The position numbers and the translations under genes were made by a program. Positions 54,251-63,863 of a stretch of 64,000 nt of DNA are shown one piece after another. Under the pieces are notes generated by a model. The model was not told where the DNA came from, searched no databases, and was given only the letters and a program-made list of their open reading frames with translations. The first letter of the stretch is position 1; every line of letters starts with the position of its first letter. Source of the DNA: Pseudomonas sp. dw_612 (GTDB lineage Bacteria; Pseudomonadota; Gammaproteobacteria; Pseudomonadales; Pseudomonadaceae); assembly GCF_018449725.1 (NCBI RefSeq), contig NZ_JAAVVC010000002.1:310001-374000 (forward strand), given 5' to 3'.

Positions 54251-55678
54251 ATGCCGTTCAAACAATGGAAAACGCTGGGTGCAGCGCTGATTACACTCGC
54301 ACTCCCCTTCTCGACTCACGCCGATACCCGCCCCGACCATCCGACCATCATCGTCGGCATGGACACTCGCGCCACGTACCTCGCCAAAGGCCCGGACGTC
54401 CAAGGCGCCGCGCAGCTCCAGCTAATGGCCGCCGTACGACTGCAACTCTCCACCACAAACGCTTGCGGCAGCAATGAGGTTTACCTCACCCCGGACTCGT
54501 CGGGCATCCCCGCAGAGTCTTTCAGTCGAGCCCTGGACGAAATCCAGGAGCTGATCGATAACGAAACACCTGTATTGATGACGCTCTCGGCCTGCGACGG
54601 AAAACGCGCGTTTTTCGAAAAAATTCGCGAGTGCACCCCGCAAGAATGCGGCAAGCTCACGGCATCCCTGGTCGACGGAAAGCTGTATCTGGACGAGCAA
54701 TATGCGCCGACCGGCAAAAGCCAGGCGTCCTACTTCCTGAAAATGCCGATGCCGTACGACAGCAAGCGCAAGGCATGGAAAGCAAAAGTCTTCTATGTCG
54801 ACTCCAAGACGCTGCGCCGTGACTACTTCGTCAATGCCAAGGACTTCGTTTCAGGCAGACCCGTCCTCGCCTCAAAAACCTACTACTCGAGCGGAAAACT
54901 CGGACAAAGCTATCAGAACGATGCCAAGGGCCAGCGCCAAGGCGAGGCGATCACTTATTCCGAAAGCGGCGTTGTCATCAAACGCGCGAACTACCTGAAC
55001 GATGAACTGGAAGGCTGGCAAACCACCTACCACGACAACGGTAAAGAAGCCGAATCCTACAACTGGCATCAGGGCAAACGTGTCGACGGCGAGTACCTGG
55101 AGCATGACGAAAACGGCGCACTGACCGGCCGCATCAGCTATCGCAATGACGAGCCCGACGGCCCGGCCATGAGCTACTACCCAAGCGGCAAACTCAAGGA
55201 CAGCAGCACCTTCGTGGCAGGGAAGGCCCAAGGAGCGAGCACTTCTTACTTCGAAAACGGCGCGATACGCAGCACTCGTCATAACGTGGACAGCAGCCCG
55301 GATGGCTGGGTGATCAGTTATTACGCCGACGGCAAAGTGGAAGAAAAACAGTTTTTCGAGCGTGAAGTGCAGCGCAGCTACGCCACCTGGAACGAGCAAG
55401 GCATCCAGACCGTGCAATGGCAGTGGGACGAACAGCACCGCGAACAAGGGGATTTCAAGAAGTGGTACGAAAACGGCCAGCTTCAGGATCACCGCATCTA
55501 CAAGGACGGCAAACTGCAGGGACCGGCTATCACTTGGTTTGAAAATGGCCAGATGAGTTTGTCGGTCGATTACGTCGATGGCCTCGAGCAAGGCGTGATG
55601 CGCACGTGGAAACAAGACGGCAGCCCGATCGGCGAATGTCGTTACGAAGCGGGTGTCCGCCAGGACGAATGCACGTAA
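54251..55678 (+). CDS. Secreted MORN-repeat protein (YwqK-like)
   Basis: A 475-residue protein with a signal peptide (LGAALITLALPFSTHA). Residues 25-200 are an N-terminal domain with four cysteines (NACGS, SACDG, RECTPQEC). Residues 215-470 hold about 11 MORN-type repeats of 22-24 residues (YYSSGKL, YHDNGKE, YYPSGKL, WYENGQL and so on), as in YwqK-family proteins. Function is unknown; envelope or secreted location follows from the signal peptide. A terminator closes the gene. Confidence 0.85.
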   Translation: MPFKQWKTLGAALITLALPFSTHADTRPDHPTIIVGMDTRATYLAKGPDVQGAAQLQLMAAVRLQLSTTNACGSNEVYLTPDSSGIPAESFSRALDEIQELIDNETPVLMTLSACDGKRAFFEKIRECTPQECGKLTASLVDGKLYLDEQYAPTGKSQASYFLKMPMPYDSKRKAWKAKVFYVDSKTLRRDYFVNAKDFVSGRPVLASKTYYSSGKLGQSYQNDAKGQRQGEAITYSESGVVIKRANYLNDELEGWQTTYHDNGKEAESYNWHQGKRVDGEYLEHDENGALTGRISYRNDEPDGPAMSYYPSGKLKDSSTFVAGKAQGASTSYFENGAIRSTRHNVDSSPDGWVISYYADGKVEEKQFFEREVQRSYATWNEQGIQTVQWQWDEQHREQGDFKKWYENGQLQDHRIYKDGKLQGPAITWFENGQMSLSVDYVDGLEQGVMRTWKQDGSPIGECRYEAGVRQDECT

Positions 55679-55715
55679 CCCGCGCCGTCAGCCCAACTGA
55701 CTGAAACACCCGGCA

Positions 55716-55755
55716 AAGAAAAGCCCCGCAACCTTATCGGTTGCGGGGCTTTTTC
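55716..55755. terminator. Bidirectional terminator
   Basis: The hairpin AAAAGCCCCGCAACC/GGTTGCGGGGCTTTT with T-runs on both sides serves the MORN gene and the convergent DUF481 gene. Confidence 0.95.
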
Positions 55756-55769
55756 ATACGACCGGGTTG

Positions 55770-56777
55770 TTACCAGGCCACGCCAAACCCTGCGGTATAA
55801 CGGGTCTTTTCCAAATCAGCATCATTGGTCCCGCTGATGATGTCCCGCTCGGCCTTGAGGTTAAGCGAAGCCCAGTCGGTGACTTTGTAGCGCAAGCCCA
55901 TTTCCGCATCGAGCGAGTAATCGGCCACGCCGGAAAGCGGTTTGCCCACTTCGCCGTTGGTGAAGAATTCCACCTTCTTGCCAATCAGGTAACGGTTGTA
56001 GTCCCACTTCATGGCCACGGAATAGAAGTTGTCCTTGCCGCCGTCCCGGTATTCGTAATCGGTGCGGTTGAGCAGAGAGCCGAGCGAGAACGCGCCGAGT
56101 TCGTCATCCCAGAATTGATAGCCCGGACCGGTACCCACCACGCGCTGACGGGACAACTCTTCGACCTTGTCGCGCTTGTAGTTCAAGCGTCCCTGCCAGT
56201 ACCAGTGATCCGTGAGGAATCGATCGAGGGCGTATTCGGCGCGCCAGTTGTCGGTGGTGACCACGTCATCCTGGAATTCACGGTTGTACTCACCCTCTGC
56301 CGTATGCCGCCAGCGACCATGACGGGCCGTGGTCTTGAAGCCGACATCGTAGTCGTCGGTGTCCTTCTCGGCGCGCTGGTAATCCAGCGCCATGTCGACA
56401 TTACCTTTCCAGACCAGGTCTTCGACGATCGGCTTGGGCTTGAGGATCTGCTGGATACTCGCCAGCTCGACGGTTTTCGGCGCCTCGCCGTTGGCCAGGA
56501 TCACCTTGCCATCTTCGGCCGCTTTCAAGGATTTGGCTTTCTCACCGTTATAGGCATCCTGCTTGACCAGCAACTCCTGATCGCTTTCCAGGGTTTTGAC
56601 CTGTTTCCAGTCGATCGGGATCGCACCGGCGTATTCGGTCTGGATCAACAGTTTGCCGCCATCGAACACAGTGATCTTGCCGCTCAATTTGTCACCGTTT
56701 TTCAACCATACGGTGTCGGCGAGCAAAGGCGTGGAAGCACTGAAGACAGCGAGGCACAACAAGGTTCTGGACAACAT
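55770..56777 (-). CDS. DUF481 outer-membrane beta-barrel protein (YdiY-like)
   Basis: A 335-residue protein with a signal peptide (LSRTLLCLAVFSASTPLLA). Residues 20-120 form a soluble domain (VWLKNGDKLSGKITVFDGGKL); 120-335 consist of alternating beta-strands with aromatic ends, closing in GFGVAW, typical of DUF481 barrels. E. coli YdiY is acid-induced; function here is unknown. Confidence 0.9.
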   Translation of the reverse strand: MLSRTLLCLAVFSASTPLLADTVWLKNGDKLSGKITVFDGGKLLIQTEYAGAIPIDWKQVKTLESDQELLVKQDAYNGEKAKSLKAAEDGKVILANGEAPKTVELASIQQILKPKPIVEDLVWKGNVDMALDYQRAEKDTDDYDVGFKTTARHGRWRHTAEGEYNREFQDDVVTTDNWRAEYALDRFLTDHWYWQGRLNYKRDKVEELSRQRVVGTGPGYQFWDDELGAFSLGSLLNRTDYEYRDGGKDNFYSVAMKWDYNRYLIGKKVEFFTNGEVGKPLSGVADYSLDAEMGLRYKVTDWASLNLKAERDIISGTNDADLEKTRYTAGFGVAW

Positions 56778-56941
56778 AAGCAGATCGAAGGCTCTGGTTT
56801 GCGAAAAAAAGTCGGCATTATCCGCAGGAATAAGGCGCTAGCAAGGACTGACCCGACTATTTCTATTGAGTTCATTTCTCAATTGTCACTTCAGGACTTA
56901 ATCTACGCGCGGCAAAACGAATTTCTTCAGGAACAGCGGAC

Positions 56942-57295
56942 GTGACAGACGCGACCAGCGAAACCGAAAGCCCGGCGCAAATCCGACGCACGGCGCTCTA
57001 TCTGACCCTAGCCCAAGTGCCGGAGGGCAAAGTCGTGAGCTACGGACAACTGGCCGAGCTGGCGGGACTGGGTCGTGCCGCTCGCTGGGTCGGGCGCACG
57101 CTGAGCCAGTTGCCGGGCGACACCAAGCTGCCCTGGCATCGGGTGCTCGGCGCCGGCGGTCGGATCAGTCTGCCGGTTGGCAGTCCTTCGGGGGATGAAC
57201 AACGGGCGCGTTTGCGCGCTGAGGGCATCAGTATCCTGAATAATCGTGTTGATATTCAGCGTCATGGCTGGCGCCCGGTAGAGCACAGCGGTTAG
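56942..57295 (+). CDS. Alkyltransferase-like DNA-binding protein (ATL)
   Basis: A 117-residue homologue of the DNA-binding domain of O6-alkylguanine transferase. The helix-turn-helix region is GKVVSYGQLAELAGLGRAARWVG. The transferase motif PCHR is PWHR here (Trp65 in place of Cys), so it cannot accept alkyl groups; ATL proteins flag alkylated bases for nucleotide excision repair. A GTG start at 56942 follows AGGAACAG. It is followed by an AmpG-type gene 43 bases downstream. Confidence 0.93.
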   Translation: MTDATSETESPAQIRRTALYLTLAQVPEGKVVSYGQLAELAGLGRAARWVGRTLSQLPGDTKLPWHRVLGAGGRISLPVGSPSGDEQRARLRAEGISILNNRVDIQRHGWRPVEHSG

Positions 57296-57338
57296 AGTGC
57301 GCGCTTTGTTTCCGTAATCTTGAGGCAGACTTCAGCCC

Positions 57339-58898
57339 ATGCCCCGTAAAACCTGGCGCGCCGCGCTCGCCGCCTATGCCAGTCCATCAACGCTCGTGCT
57401 GTTGCTGCTTGGTTTCGCCGCCGGCTTGCCCTACATGCTGGTGTTTTCGACGCTGTCGGTCTGGTTGCGTGAGGCCGGTGTGGCCCGTGAAACCATCGGC
57501 TATGCAAGCCTGATCGGTTTGGCCTACGCCTTTAAATGGGTGTGGTCGCCCCTGCTCGACCAATGGCGCCTGCCACTGCTCGGGAAACTCGGCCGCCGCC
57601 GTTCCTGGCTGGTGCTGGCCCAATCGCTGGTGATCCTCGGTCTGATCGGCATGGGCTTCTGCGACCCGCAAAAGCACCTGTCCTGGCTGATCGCCATTGC
57701 CGTGGTTGTCGCGTTCGCCTCGGCGACCCAAGACATCGCCGTGGACGCCTACCGCCTGGAAATCGCTGACGACAGCCGCCAGGCCGCCCTGGCCGCCAGT
57801 TACATGTCGGGCTATCGGATCGCAGCGCTGCTGGCTACCGCCGGTGCGCTGTTCTTCGCCGAAGGCTTCGGCTCCACCGGTTTCAACTACCAGCATTCCG
57901 CCTGGACCGGCACCTATGTGCTGTTCGGCGCCCTGATGATCCCTGCGCTGCTCACGACTCTGTTCATGCGCGAGCCCCCGGTGCCGTTGCGCACTCAATT
58001 GCAGGCCGGGCGCTACAGTTTTGTGCATCAACTGGCGTCGGTGTTCGTGCTGATCGTTTTGCTGGTATCCGTGCCGGCCATGTTCACCCAGCTCTACAAC
58101 ACTGATTTCGCCAGCGTGCTGTTCGGCGGCGTCAGCCTGCTCGACCTGCTGCTGGAAGACCGCGCGTTCCTTCGGGCGATTCTCTACATCACGTTGACCG
58201 CGTTGTGCCTGTCGTCCATGGGCCGCCGAGGCCTGGCGCCCGTGCTGACACCGGTCAACGACTTTATCCTGCGTTATCGCTGGCAAGCGTTCCTGCTGCT
58301 CGGGCTGATCGCCACCTACCGCATGTCCGACACGGTCATGGGCGTGATGGCCAACGTGTTCTACATCGACCAAGGCTTCACCAAGGATCAGATTGCCAGC
58401 GTCAGCAAGATCTTCGGCCTGATCATGACCCTGGTTGGCGCCGGCATGGGCGGCCTGCTGATTGTGCGTTTCGGCATTCTGCCGATCCTGTTCATCGGCG
58501 GCGTGGCCTCGGCCGGCACCAATCTGCTGTTCCTGATGCTCGCCGACATGGGCGCCAACCTGAACATGCTGATCCTGACCATTTCCCTGGACAACTTCAG
58601 CTCGGGCCTGGCGACTTCGGCGTTCGTCGCTTACTTGTCGAGCCTGACCAACCTCAAGTTCTCCGCCACCCAATACGCCCTGCTCAGCTCGATCATGCTG
58701 CTGCTGCCACGTTTGATCGGCGGCTATTCAGGGGTCATGGTGGAGAAGTTCGGCTATCACAACTTCTTCCTGATCACCGCCCTGCTCGGCGTTCCGACGC
58801 TGCTGCTGATCGCCCTGCACTGGTTCCAGGAAAGCCGCCGGGCCGGCCCGACGCCCAAACCGGAACCGGTACAGACGCAGGTCGTGGAAGAGTCGTAG
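57339..58898 (+). CDS. AmpG-family muropeptide MFS transporter
   Basis: A 519-residue permease with about 14 hydrophobic segments. AmpG hallmarks are [57 protein letters not shown] and [16 protein letters not shown]. AmpG imports anhydro-muropeptides for recycling and can influence AmpC induction. P. aeruginosa has two such permeases, and I cannot say which this matches. Confidence 0.92.
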   Translation: MPRKTWRAALAAYASPSTLVLLLLGFAAGLPYMLVFSTLSVWLREAGVARETIGYASLIGLAYAFKWVWSPLLDQWRLPLLGKLGRRRSWLVLAQSLVILGLIGMGFCDPQKHLSWLIAIAVVVAFASATQDIAVDAYRLEIADDSRQAALAASYMSGYRIAALLATAGALFFAEGFGSTGFNYQHSAWTGTYVLFGALMIPALLTTLFMREPPVPLRTQLQAGRYSFVHQLASVFVLIVLLVSVPAMFTQLYNTDFASVLFGGVSLLDLLLEDRAFLRAILYITLTALCLSSMGRRGLAPVLTPVNDFILRYRWQAFLLLGLIATYRMSDTVMGVMANVFYIDQGFTKDQIASVSKIFGLIMTLVGAGMGGLLIVRFGILPILFIGGVASAGTNLLFLMLADMGANLNMLILTISLDNFSSGLATSAFVAYLSSLTNLKFSATQYALLSSIMLLLPRLIGGYSGVMVEKFGYHNFFLITALLGVPTLLLIALHWFQESRRAGPTPKPEPVQTQVVEES

Positions 58899-59028
58899 GA
58901 AACGTCCCGAATGGCGGGAAGATTCCCGCCTTCAAGCCTCACCGCCGGCCGCACTTCTGTACGTCAGCAGATCTCGCCCGTACAATGCTCCGTCATTTCT
59001 CGTCATCAGCAACCGACAACGGCCAACC

Positions 59029-60744
59029 ATGCGCACCAGTCAATTTTTGCTCGCCACACAGAAAGAAACGCCTTCCGACGCGGTCGTGATCAGCCACCAG
59101 CTGATGCTGCGCGCCGGCATGATCCGCAAACTCGCCTCGGGCCTGTACACCTGGCTGCCCATGGGTTTGCGAGTGATGCGCAAGGTCGAAGCCGTCGTTC
59201 GTGAAGAAATGAACGCCGCCGGCTCGCTTGAAGTGTTGATGCCGAGCACTCAGCCGGCTGAGCTGTGGCAGGAATCCGGTCGCTGGGAAGAATACGGCCC
59301 TGAATTGCTGCGCTTCAAGGATCGTCACGGTCGCGATTTCTGCGCCGGCCCGACCCACGAAGAAGTGATCACTGACCTGATGCGCAACGAATTGAGCAGC
59401 TACAAACAGCTGCCGATCAACGTGTATCAGATCCAGACCAAATTCCGTGACGAAATCCGTCCACGCTTCGGCTTGATGCGCGGTCGCGAATTCATCATGA
59501 AGGACGCCTACTCCTTCCACGCGGACCAGCCTTCGCTGCAGATCACTTACGATCGCATGCACCAGGCCTACTGCAACGTGTTCACTCGCCTGGGCCTGAA
59601 GTTCCGCCCTGTTGAAGCCGACAACGGTTCCATCGGCGGCGCCGGCTCCCACGAGTTCCACGTACTGGCCGAATCCGGCGAAGACGATATCGTCTTCAGC
59701 AACGGTTCCGACTACGCCGCGAACATCGAGAAAGCCGAAGCCGTACCGCGCGAAACCTCCCGCGCCGCGCCGGCTGAAGAGCTGCGCCTGGTCGACACCC
59801 CGAACGCCAAGACCATTGCGCAACTGGTCGAAGGCTTCAATCTGCCGATCGAAAAAACCATCAAGACCCTCGTGGTTCACGCTGAAGAGAAAGGCAAGCT
59901 GATTGCCCTGATCATCCGTGGCGACCACGAGCTCAACGAAATCAAGGCATCCAACCAGCCAGGCGTTGCCAGCCCACTGGTCATGGCGTCCGAGTCCGAA
60001 CTGCGCGACGCCATTGGCGCCGGTGCCGGTTCCCTCGGCCCGCTGAACCTGCCGCTGCCGATCATCATCGACCGTTCGGTCGAGCTGATGAGCGACTTCG
60101 GGATTGGTGCCAACATCGACGACAAGCACTACTTCGGCGTGAACTGGGAGCGCGATCTGCCGGTTCCAACCGTGGCCGACCTGCGCAACGTCGTGGCCGG
60201 CGACCCAAGCCCGGATGGCCAGGGCACCCTGGAAATCAAGCGCGGCATCGAAGTCGGGCACATTTTCCAGCTGGGCAACAAGTACAGCAAAGCGATGAAG
60301 TGCGAAGTGCTGGGCGAGAACGGCAAGCCAGTTACCCTGGAAATGGGTTGCTACGGCATCGGCGTTTCCCGCGTGGTGGCCGCCGCCATCGAGCAGAACA
60401 ACGACGACAAAGGCATCATCTGGAGCGACACCCTCGCGCCATTCCAGGTGGCTTTGGTGCCGCTGCGCTATGAAACCGAGCAAGTTCGCGAAGCCACCGA
60501 CAAGCTGTACGCCGAATTGACGGCGGCCGGTTTTGAAGTGCTGCTGGACGACCGCGACAAGAAAACCAGCCCGGGCATCAAGTTCGCGGACATGGAGCTG
60601 ATCGGCATTCCTCACCGGATCGTGGTCAGTGACCGCGGCCTCGCCGAAGGCAATCTGGAATACAAGAGCCGCACCGAGGCCGAGGCGCAAGCCCTGCCGG
60701 TCGCTGATGTGCTGTCCTTCCTCCAGGCCCGTATCCGCCGCTGA
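59029..60744 (+). CDS. proS: Prolyl-tRNA synthetase
   Basis: A 571-residue bacterial-type class II synthetase. Motif 1/2 regions read [15 protein letters not shown] and [17 protein letters not shown], then [22 protein letters not shown] YbaK-like editing insertion (about 220-400) is followed by motif 3 [13 protein letters not shown] and the anticodon-binding domain. Length matches E. coli ProS (572). A lipoprotein gene starts 17 bases after the stop. Confidence 0.97.
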   Translation: MRTSQFLLATQKETPSDAVVISHQLMLRAGMIRKLASGLYTWLPMGLRVMRKVEAVVREEMNAAGSLEVLMPSTQPAELWQESGRWEEYGPELLRFKDRHGRDFCAGPTHEEVITDLMRNELSSYKQLPINVYQIQTKFRDEIRPRFGLMRGREFIMKDAYSFHADQPSLQITYDRMHQAYCNVFTRLGLKFRPVEADNGSIGGAGSHEFHVLAESGEDDIVFSNGSDYAANIEKAEAVPRETSRAAPAEELRLVDTPNAKTIAQLVEGFNLPIEKTIKTLVVHAEEKGKLIALIIRGDHELNEIKASNQPGVASPLVMASESELRDAIGAGAGSLGPLNLPLPIIIDRSVELMSDFGIGANIDDKHYFGVNWERDLPVPTVADLRNVVAGDPSPDGQGTLEIKRGIEVGHIFQLGNKYSKAMKCEVLGENGKPVTLEMGCYGIGVSRVVAAAIEQNNDDKGIIWSDTLAPFQVALVPLRYETEQVREATDKLYAELTAAGFEVLLDDRDKKTSPGIKFADMELIGIPHRIVVSDRGLAEGNLEYKSRTEAEAQALPVADVLSFLQARIRR

Positions 60745-60761
60745 CACCAGATAGAGAAGTC

Positions 60762-61715
60762 ATGTTCAAGCGAAACACCTTAGGCCTCGGTGGTGCCGCC
60801 CTGTGCGGCACCCTGCTGGTCAGCGGCTGTGCCAATCACATGTCACAACGCAGCGAGCACGAGGAACGGGTCGAGCGCAAATTGCTCGATCACAGCCTGC
60901 AGATTGATGTCGGTGAGCCCAAGGTGCTTGAGCTGCCGCAACGTCGGGTGAAAATCCACGAGCAAAAGACCTTCGAAGTCACCGAATTCGAAGTCACGCG
61001 TCACTACGACCGCTACACGCCCTACCAACCCTGGCGGGAGGTCTACGAGATTCCGCTGGGCATGGTGGCCGTGGTGGCCGGTGTCGGCGCGAACGTCGTT
61101 AACGTGTTTGCTCTGGGTAATCTGCCGGACAGCGTGACCAAGGATTGGCTGAGCTACGGTTTCGCCGGGATCAACCCGTTCATGAACGTGCAGTCCCACG
61201 GGCGCGCCCAGCAAAACCTGGCCGGCATCGACGAAGTCCAGCGTGATAAACGCACGGAATACTCGAGCCTGCCGTGGAGCGAGCGCCCGGTGCAGGTCAA
61301 GGCCGGCAAGGAAACTTTCGACCTGAACACCGACAAAAACGGCGTACTGCGCATTAATCTGCTGGACAGTCCGTTCGCTGAACATGACATCAATCATCTG
61401 AGCCGACTGTTAATCACTGTCGAAGACGCCCAGGACGACGTGCACACCGACTCATCCCTGGCGGTCAGCAGTGGTTTGCGCGGCAAGTTGCTCGAAGCCC
61501 ACGGCTTGATTTACGACGACCTCGAAGACGACGAAGTGAGCCAGTGGGTCCACCGGGTCAAACGCCTGTCGGAATTGGGTCTGGAAGAAGAAGCCAGCGA
61601 GCTGGAACAAAGCCTGATCGAACTGACGCGCAACGATCCGGAGTTGCAGACCGAATTCCTCAAGTCGTTGACCAAGGATGCCGGGCGGTTGGTGGCGGAT
61701 CCAAACCCGAATTAA
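60762..61715 (+). CDS. Putative lipoprotein, function unknown
   Basis: A 317-residue lipoprotein (lipobox LLVSGC). It contains one internal hydrophobic stretch (GMVAVVAGVGANVVNVFALG), an extended beta-like region (KAGKETFDLNTDKNGVLRINL) and a charged helical C terminus (ELGLEEEASELEQSLIELT). I do not recognise a named family. It follows proS by 17 bases with AGAGAAG as Shine-Dalgarno and may be co-transcribed. Confidence 0.8.
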   Translation: MFKRNTLGLGGAALCGTLLVSGCANHMSQRSEHEERVERKLLDHSLQIDVGEPKVLELPQRRVKIHEQKTFEVTEFEVTRHYDRYTPYQPWREVYEIPLGMVAVVAGVGANVVNVFALGNLPDSVTKDWLSYGFAGINPFMNVQSHGRAQQNLAGIDEVQRDKRTEYSSLPWSERPVQVKAGKETFDLNTDKNGVLRINLLDSPFAEHDINHLSRLLITVEDAQDDVHTDSSLAVSSGLRGKLLEAHGLIYDDLEDDEVSQWVHRVKRLSELGLEEEASELEQSLIELTRNDPELQTEFLKSLTKDAGRLVADPNPN

Positions 61716-61733
61716 AAGCAAAAGCTTAAAAGC

Positions 61734-61830
61734 TTCGCGAGCAAGCCCGCTCCCACAGGGGATTTGAGGTGTTCACAAATAATGTGTCCACAGCAGATCC
61801 AATGTGGGAGCGGGCTTGCTCGCGAAGAGG
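61734..61830. repeat. REPIN, family A (inverted orientation)
   Basis: TTCGCGAGCAAGCCCGCTCC and its inverted partner flank about 50 bases, between the lipoprotein gene and the dinB stop codon. Confidence 0.95.
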
Positions 61831-61850
61831 CCCGAACATTCAACACTGAA

Positions 61851-62912
61851 CTACCGCTCAAACAACTCCATCTGCTCAAACCCACCCCGCAAATCCTCCA
61901 GCCTTACCCCGACCCCCAACAACCGCACCGGTTTGCCGCCGCGATTGAATGCCTGGGTCAACAACAGCTGATAACTCCCCAGATCCCGCCCTGCCCCGGC
62001 CTGCTCCAGCGTGGTTTGGGTAAAGTCATGGAATTTCACTTTGACGAACGGCTTGCCCGGCCGATAGCTGCTGTCGATGCGCGCCATGCGCCCGGCCAGG
62101 GTTTCCAGGAGTTCAGGCAGCTTGTCCAGGCAACTCACCAGATCCGGCAGATCCACGTCGTAAGTATTTTCGACACTGATCGATTGCCGACGGTTGTCGT
62201 TGTGCACCAGACGCTCATCGATCCCACGGGCCAGGCTCCAGAGTCGCTCGCCGAAACTGCCGAATTCGCGCACCAGCGCCAACTTGTCCCACTCACGCAA
62301 ATGTGCGCAATCAATGATGCCGAGCCGGCCCAGTTTGTCGGCGGTCACCTTGCCCACGCCGTGCAGCTTGCTCACGGGTAAACCGCTGACAAAGTCCTCC
62401 ACCTGATCCGGCGTGATCACGAACAGGCCGTTGGGCTTCTTCCAGTCACTGGCGATCTTGGCCAGGAACTTGTTCGGCGCCACGCCTGCCGAGACGGTGA
62501 TGTGCAGTTGATTGGAAACCCGACGGCGGATGTCCTGGGCAATTCGCGTGGCACTGCCGCCAAAATGCGCGCTGTCCGACACGTCCAGGTACGCCTCATC
62601 GAGGGAAAGCGGTTCGATCAGGTCGGTGTAATCGCTGAAGATCGTATGAATTTCCTTCGACGCTTCTCTATAAGCGTCCATCCGCGGCTTGACGATGGTC
62701 AGGTCCGGGCACAGCTTCAAGGCATGCCCGGAAGACATCGCCGAACGCACGCCATAGGCCCGCGCTTCGTAATTGCAGGTGGCGATCACCCCGCGCCGGT
62801 CCGCCGACCCGCCCACTGCCAATGGCTTGCCGGCCAGACGCGGGTCATCACGCATCTCGATGGCGGCGTAGAAGCAGTCACAGTCGACGTGGATGATTTT
62901 GCGTTGAGTCAT
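61851..62912 (-). CDS. dinB: DNA polymerase IV (DinB)
   Basis: A 353-residue Y-family translesion polymerase. Catalytic residues lie in IIHVDCDCFYAAIE and LSLDEAYLDVS; helix-hairpin-helix motifs include LHGVGKVTADKLGRLG; the little-finger domain ends with LRGGFEQMELFER, which includes a QMELF-type beta-clamp-binding peptide. The ATG at 62912 gives the usual MTQRKIIHVD N terminus. A LexA-like box lies about 70 bases upstream. Confidence 0.96.
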   Translation of the reverse strand: MTQRKIIHVDCDCFYAAIEMRDDPRLAGKPLAVGGSADRRGVIATCNYEARAYGVRSAMSSGHALKLCPDLTIVKPRMDAYREASKEIHTIFSDYTDLIEPLSLDEAYLDVSDSAHFGGSATRIAQDIRRRVSNQLHITVSAGVAPNKFLAKIASDWKKPNGLFVITPDQVEDFVSGLPVSKLHGVGKVTADKLGRLGIIDCAHLREWDKLALVREFGSFGERLWSLARGIDERLVHNDNRRQSISVENTYDVDLPDLVSCLDKLPELLETLAGRMARIDSSYRPGKPFVKVKFHDFTQTTLEQAGAGRDLGSYQLLLTQAFNRGGKPVRLLGVGVRLEDLRGGFEQMELFER

Positions 62913-62980
62913 ATAGAAGCAGTGTTCATGGCAGGGAAATGAAGTAATGACGAGCCGGATCGGCAGTATCTCACCGACAC

Positions 62981-62996
62981 CTGTATATAGCACCAG
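62981..62996 (-). promoter_or_regulatory. LexA-like SOS box of dinB
   Basis: CTGTATATAGCACCAG fits the consensus CTGT-N8-ACAG with one mismatch (CCAG for ACAG on the + strand). It is 69 bases upstream of the dinB start codon, a normal position for an SOS operator. Confidence 0.75.
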
Positions 62997-63171
62997 TACT
63001 CTGAATCTTCTTCACCGGCTGTAGGAAAAGGGTAGATGAATTTATTTTCTCAATCGAATAACACCCACCGATAGAGCTGGAACCCTTGCCACACGTGCCT
63101 TCCAGCGCGGCAGCCCTTCCCTTTTTGCAGCTAAGCGATTGAACAGGAACAGGTTTTCTCTGAATTGAAGG

Positions 63172-63199
63172 TTGACACCCCAGCGTTCCTCTGTAGAAT
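63172..63199 (+). promoter_or_regulatory. Sigma-70 promoter of the first tRNA-fMet gene
   Basis: TTGACA (63172-63177) and TAGAAT (63194-63199) are 16 bases apart. The -10 box ends 13 bases before the mature tRNA. Confidence 0.88.
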
Positions 63200-63212
63200 G
63201 CCGACACACAGA

Positions 63213-63289
<77 letters not shown>

Positions 63290-63296
63290 AATATCA

Positions 63297-63327
63297 AGAA
63301 AGGCTACTCGAAAGAGTGGCCTTTTTT
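63297..63327 (+). terminator. Terminator of tRNA-fMet copy 1
   Basis: The stem AAGGCTACTC-GAAA-GAGTGGCCTT is followed by a T-run, eight bases after the tRNA. Confidence 0.9.
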
Positions 63328-63468
63328 GTGCGCGTCTGTTTTGTCGAAAGACATCGATCATCCGCGCGCAGACAGAAACAAGAAATCGTTCTGATTCCGA
63401 AACTTATCTCTCCCCCGTCACCGTTCGACGCTAATTCACGCTTATTTGACCTGATTCAGGATTAACCG

Positions 63469-63496
63469 TTGACACCCCGGCGTTCCGCTGTAGAAT
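63469..63496 (+). promoter_or_regulatory. Sigma-70 promoter of the second tRNA-fMet gene
   Basis: TTGACA (63469-63474) and TAGAAT (63491-63496) are again 16 bases apart, nearly identical to the first unit. Confidence 0.88.
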
Positions 63497-63509
63497 GCCG
63501 CCACACAGA

Positions 63510-63586
<77 letters not shown>

Positions 63587-63592
63587 AACATC

Positions 63593-63624
63593 AAAAAAGG
63601 CTGCTCGAAAGAGTGGCCTTTTTT
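63593..63624 (+). terminator. Terminator of tRNA-fMet copy 2
   Basis: The stem AAGGCTGCTC-GAAA-GAGTGGCCTT is followed by a T-run, matching the first terminator except for one base. Confidence 0.9.
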
Positions 63625-63863
63625 GTATCTGTTGAAAAAGTCCTTTCGCAACAATGATCTGTCACTGTGTAGTGAACCGTTCGGGATCACCAAGGCTCTG
63701 AGTTCAGACTATGCTCTGTGCCAGGCAGGCCCTCTACGACCGATGACGTGCCATCGCCGTAAACCGGTGAGAGGCGTTAATATTTGTGATTATTTTTTTC
63801 TACAGGGATTGGTAACTTGGCTCGATACCTCCATCCTGTCGCGCACAATCCAAGAGGTGATTG

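Larger units (their letters stand above)
62913..63212. other. Intergenic region between dinB and the first tRNA-fMet gene
   Basis: The 300 bases contain the LexA-like box of dinB and the promoter of the first tRNA gene. No protein gene is supported between them. Confidence 0.7.

Noticed and set aside
58916..58933. Terminator after the AmpG-type gene
   Set aside because: GGCGGGAA-GATT-CCCGCC can form a hairpin, but no T-run follows, so termination is not supported.
58993..60747. A 584-codon open frame on the - strand across proS
   Set aside because: It is a shadow of prolyl-tRNA synthetase; the product has no recognisable motif.
1874..61830. CRISPR array
   Set aside because: The recurring palindromes are dispersed singly through many intergenic gaps, with no regular spacers and no cas genes. 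They are REP elements.
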